From contig VGBV01000003.1 of NCBI GenBank assembly GCA_016870325.1, forward strand, positions 1-52,190: a stretch of 52,190 nucleotides of DNA. The letters run 5' to 3'. The stretch comes from Actinomycetota bacterium (GTDB lineage Bacteria > Actinomycetota > Thermoleophilia > Solirubrobacterales > 70-9). Below the pieces are notes generated by a model. The model was not told where the DNA came from. It was given only the letters and a program-made list of their open reading frames with translations, and searched no databases. Each line of letters begins with the position of its first letter. Positions within the stretch are counted from its first letter, which is position 1. This document shows, one piece after another, positions 50,960 through 52,190 of this stretch. The translations under genes and the position numbers were made by a program.

Positions 50960-52190
50960 ATGCGCCGCGTCACCTTCTCCCGCAACTACACGCTGTCGCT
51001 GTCGCGAACCTGCCAGTGCTTCTGCAAGTATTGCGCCTTCGCCACCCACAGGGCGCACATCCACCCGCCCGAGGAGGTCGAGCGGCGCCTCGAGGAGGCG
51101 GTCCGCCGCAACGCCAAGGAGCTGCTCGTCCTGACCGGCGAGCGCCCCGAGGTCAACCCCGAGGTCGCCGAGCGCCTGCGCTCGTGGGGACACGAGGACT
51201 TCACCTCCTACGTCGCCTGGGCGTGTGAGAGCGCGCTCGAGCGCGGCATCCTGCCCCACACGAACCTCGGGGTGCTCTCGCGCTCCGACCTGGCGCGGCT
51301 GCGCGAGGTGACCGCCTCCCAGGGGCTGATGCTGGAGTCGGTCTCCGAGCGCCTGATGGAGACCGTCCACGCGGGCTCGCCGACCAAGCACCCCGCCCGG
51401 CGGCTGCAGACGATCGAGGCCGCCGGCGAGCTGCGGATCCCGTTCACGAGCGGGATCCTCGTCGGCATCGGCGAGACCGAGTCCGAGCGGGTCGCCTCGC
51501 TGGAGGCGATCGCCGCCGTCCACGAGCGCCACGGCCACATCCAGGAGGTGATCCTGCAGAACTTCGTGCCCCATCCGCGCTACTACGGGCAGGAAGTGGC
51601 CGACATAGCTGACGATTCTTCGAAGCGTCGTTGGGCCACTTCCTCATCCACCGGCATCTCCTTGGGCACACCGGACGTCGCCGGGGCCGAGCCCCGGCTC
51701 GCGCCTGCGGGGATAACGGGTGGCGACGCGGACGGCGTGGCAACCCTGGTCCCTCGCGGCGACGCGGGCGAGGGCACGCCGTTCCCGGAGTGGTCGTGCC
51801 CGGTCAGCATCGACGACATGAAGCGCCTGATCGCGGAGTCGAAGCGGCTGATGCCCGACGTCGGGGTGCAGATCCCGCCGAACCTGGCCGAGTGGTGGCC
51901 CGAGCTGGTCGAGGCGGGGGCGACCGACCTCGGGGGGCTGTCGGCCAACGGCGACCACATCTCGCCCGAGCATCCCTTCCCGAGCCCGCACCAGGCGCGC
52001 AAGCGGCTGGCGCCCGAGGGCTACGCCCTGACCGAGCGCCTCTGCGTCTATCCCCAGTACATGGGCCCCGAGTGGATGGAGCAGGGGGTGCTGGACGTGG
52101 TCAAGCTCAAGTACTGGAGCTTCATCCCGCGGCAGGGGTCCGGGCGGCGCCGGAACGGGGCGCCGCCGGCGCCGCAGCTGGCGCCGCGCG
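50960..52190 (+). CDS. cofG: CofG, 7,8-didemethyl-8-hydroxy-5-deazariboflavin synthase subunit (3' end beyond window)
   Basis: A radical SAM enzyme that, with CofH, builds the Fo chromophore of coenzyme F420. The open frame runs from ATG 50960 to the end of the window (over 410 aa) with no stop, so the gene is partial. The cluster motif C18-x3-C22-x2-C25 lies in LSRTCQCFCKYCAF. Other marks are ELLVLTGERPEV, TNLGVLSRSDLARL, GILVGIGETESER, VILQNFVPHP and VQIPPNLAEWW. Between VILQNF and PPNL it has about 65 extra residues (about 212-280), partly written in codons rare for this genome. Confidence 0.93.
   Translation, partial: MRRVTFSRNYTLSLSRTCQCFCKYCAFATHRAHIHPPEEVERRLEEAVRRNAKELLVLTGERPEVNPEVAERLRSWGHEDFTSYVAWACESALERGILPHTNLGVLSRSDLARLREVTASQGLMLESVSERLMETVHAGSPTKHPARRLQTIEAAGELRIPFTSGILVGIGETESERVASLEAIAAVHERHGHIQEVILQNFVPHPRYYGQEVADIADDSSKRRWATSSSTGISLGTPDVAGAEPRLAPAGITGGDADGVATLVPRGDAGEGTPFPEWSCPVSIDDMKRLIAESKRLMPDVGVQIPPNLAEWWPELVEAGATDLGGLSANGDHISPEHPFPSPHQARKRLAPEGYALTERLCVYPQYMGPEWMEQGVLDVVKLKYWSFIPRQGSGRRRNGAPPAPQLAPR
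51592..51643. repeat. 10-bp inverted repeat inside cofG insertion
   Basis: GGAAGTGGCC at 51592-51601 and GGCCACTTCC at 51634-51643 are perfect inverted copies around a 32-base spacer. They sit at the start of the extra segment of CofG, whose spacer is less GC-rich than its surroundings. Confidence 0.75.

Overview
The window is about 70% GC. Its codon use, its GTG and TTG starts and its gene families point to a Thermoleophilia-type actinobacterium (Solirubrobacterales or a relative). The best lineage hints are a secreted protein beginning with the N-Y-A-N-V-M-A-T-I-A-V-F-L-A-L-G-G motif at 22810-23370 (from memory very common in that class), a stand-alone CofG for coenzyme F420, a PucR-type regulator beside a fatty-acid desaturase, and many small secreted RTX-like proteins. 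No rRNA, tRNA, CRISPR array, transposase or prophage core was seen.

Layout. 0-13 kb: an SDR; an RlpA-like cell-wall protein behind a c-di-AMP (ydaO-type) riboswitch; a CMD/AhpD-fold protein divergent from a type I glutamine synthetase with a palindromic operator candidate between them; a DUF255 thioredoxin-domain protein; a class III aminotransferase; an MFS carrier and acyl-CoA synthetase pair; and a sucC-sucD-ferredoxin operon. 13-19.5 kb: a decayed UspA gene with a 35-bp tandem repeat, GTP-dependent PEPCK, small secreted proteins, a TrpB2-like enzyme, and a response-regulator pseudogene with two amber stops. 19.5-33 kb: a region holding the signature enzymes of the ethylmalonyl-CoA pathway, mixed with secreted proteins, ClpS, a perfect 80-bp tandem palindromic repeat and a long inverted repeat. 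33-38.5 kb: a coiled-coil protein with a predicted nuclease-like C-terminus, an acyl-CoA desaturase, a PucR regulator, a lipoprotein and YgfZ. 38.6-43.2 kb: a DtxR/MntR regulator translationally coupled to a complete Mn/Fe-type ABC importer (lipoprotein, ATPase, two permeases). 43.2-52.2 kb: a GGDEF-EAL-GAF protein, small unknown proteins, an NMT1-like lipoprotein, an aquaporin, a holin-phosphatase fusion, and a CofG gene that runs off the right edge.

How it works together. Crotonyl-CoA carboxylase/reductase (ccr), ethylmalonyl-CoA mutase (meaA/ecm), an acyl-CoA dehydrogenase that fits methylsuccinyl-CoA dehydrogenase, a MaoC-type mesaconyl-CoA hydratase and a malyl/methylmalyl-CoA lyase would turn acetyl-CoA into glyoxylate and propionyl-CoA. 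SucCD and PEPCK in the same window would handle the C4 products and gluconeogenesis. An epimerase and propionyl-CoA carboxylase are not in the window. Several genes between 13 and 26 kb are broken by indels or stops. These may be real pseudogenes or assembly errors, and read-level data would decide.
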